From Nitrospiraceae bacterium (lineage in GTDB: Bacteria; Nitrospirota; Nitrospiria; Nitrospirales; UBA2166): a stretch of 16,519 nt of DNA. The notes beneath the pieces are model-generated. The model was not told the origin of the DNA. It ran no database searches and saw only the letters and a list, made by a program, of their open reading frames with translations. Both the position numbers and the translations under genes were made by a program. Positions 16,518 through 16,519 of the stretch are shown piece by piece (position 1 is the first letter of the stretch; each line of letters begins with the position of its first letter). The stretch lies in contig PBSN01000019.1 in NCBI GenBank assembly GCA_002726235.1, positions 1 through 16,519 of the forward strand, in the 5' to 3' direction.

Positions 16518-16519
16518 GA

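Larger units (their letters stand above)
12215..16519 (+). mobile_element. Left end of an integrated prophage-, satellite- or island-type element
   Basis: The boundary is set by the tRNA-Ile2 3' fragment; the element continues past the right edge. The contents are recombination-site-like repeats, a minus-strand zinc-finger protein, an excisionase-like HTH protein, a CHC2 zinc-finger primase-like protein, a DUF3631 ATPase, a small unknown protein and a DUF5681 protein, the last five in one plus-strand run. Such replication modules are common in phage-derived islands. No integrase, terminase large subunit, portal, relaxase or conjugation gene is visible, so prophage, phage satellite and mobilisable island remain open. 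Confidence 0.75.

Overview
The window looks like a bacterial chromosome segment, probably from a Nitrospira-like member of the Nitrospirota. That placement is an inference from gene content and order (guaBA, a class V aminotransferase with serA and hisZ, dnaB, a TPR lipoprotein and a type IV pilin); no rRNA or other decisive marker is present. The left three quarters (about 1-12200) is ordinary core genome. The right quarter (12215 to the end) is the left end of an integrated mobile element that runs off the window.

Core region. On the minus strand, guaB (IMP dehydrogenase) and guaA (GMP synthase) form the two-step IMP to GMP operon. A truncated, AT-rich gene for a DUF4268 protein with a PD-(D/E)XK-nuclease-like N-terminal half follows 17 bp after guaA. 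A divergent intergenic region with two facing promoters separates guaB from a plus-strand run: a PLP class V aminotransferase and serA (4-bp overlap), hisZ (overlapping serA), then dnaB. The first two genes probably serve serine synthesis, hisZ histidine synthesis and dnaB replication. A gene-free stretch of about 620 bp holds a nested set of inverted repeats and a TATAAT promoter, followed by a long TPR outer-membrane-type lipoprotein and a type IV pilin-like protein.

Mobile element. At 12215-12259, on the minus strand, there is a clean 45-nt 3' part of a tRNA-Ile2 (anticodon CAT) gene: anticodon loop, T arm, acceptor 3' strand and encoded CCA, with no 5' half. This is what integration at the anticodon loop of a tRNA gene leaves at the far end of an element, so the reconstituted tRNA gene should lie beyond the right edge. 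Inside the element are an inverted repeat, paired 8-bp direct repeats at 12-bp period (candidate integrase or excisionase arm sites), a minus-strand zinc-finger protein with a basic tail, and a plus-strand operon. The operon encodes an excisionase-like HTH protein, a CHC2-type primase zinc-finger protein, a DUF3631 P-loop ATPase, a small unknown protein and a DUF5681 protein. This is a replication module leading toward possible packaging genes, which suggests a prophage, phage satellite or related island. No integrase, terminase large subunit or portal gene is visible in the window.
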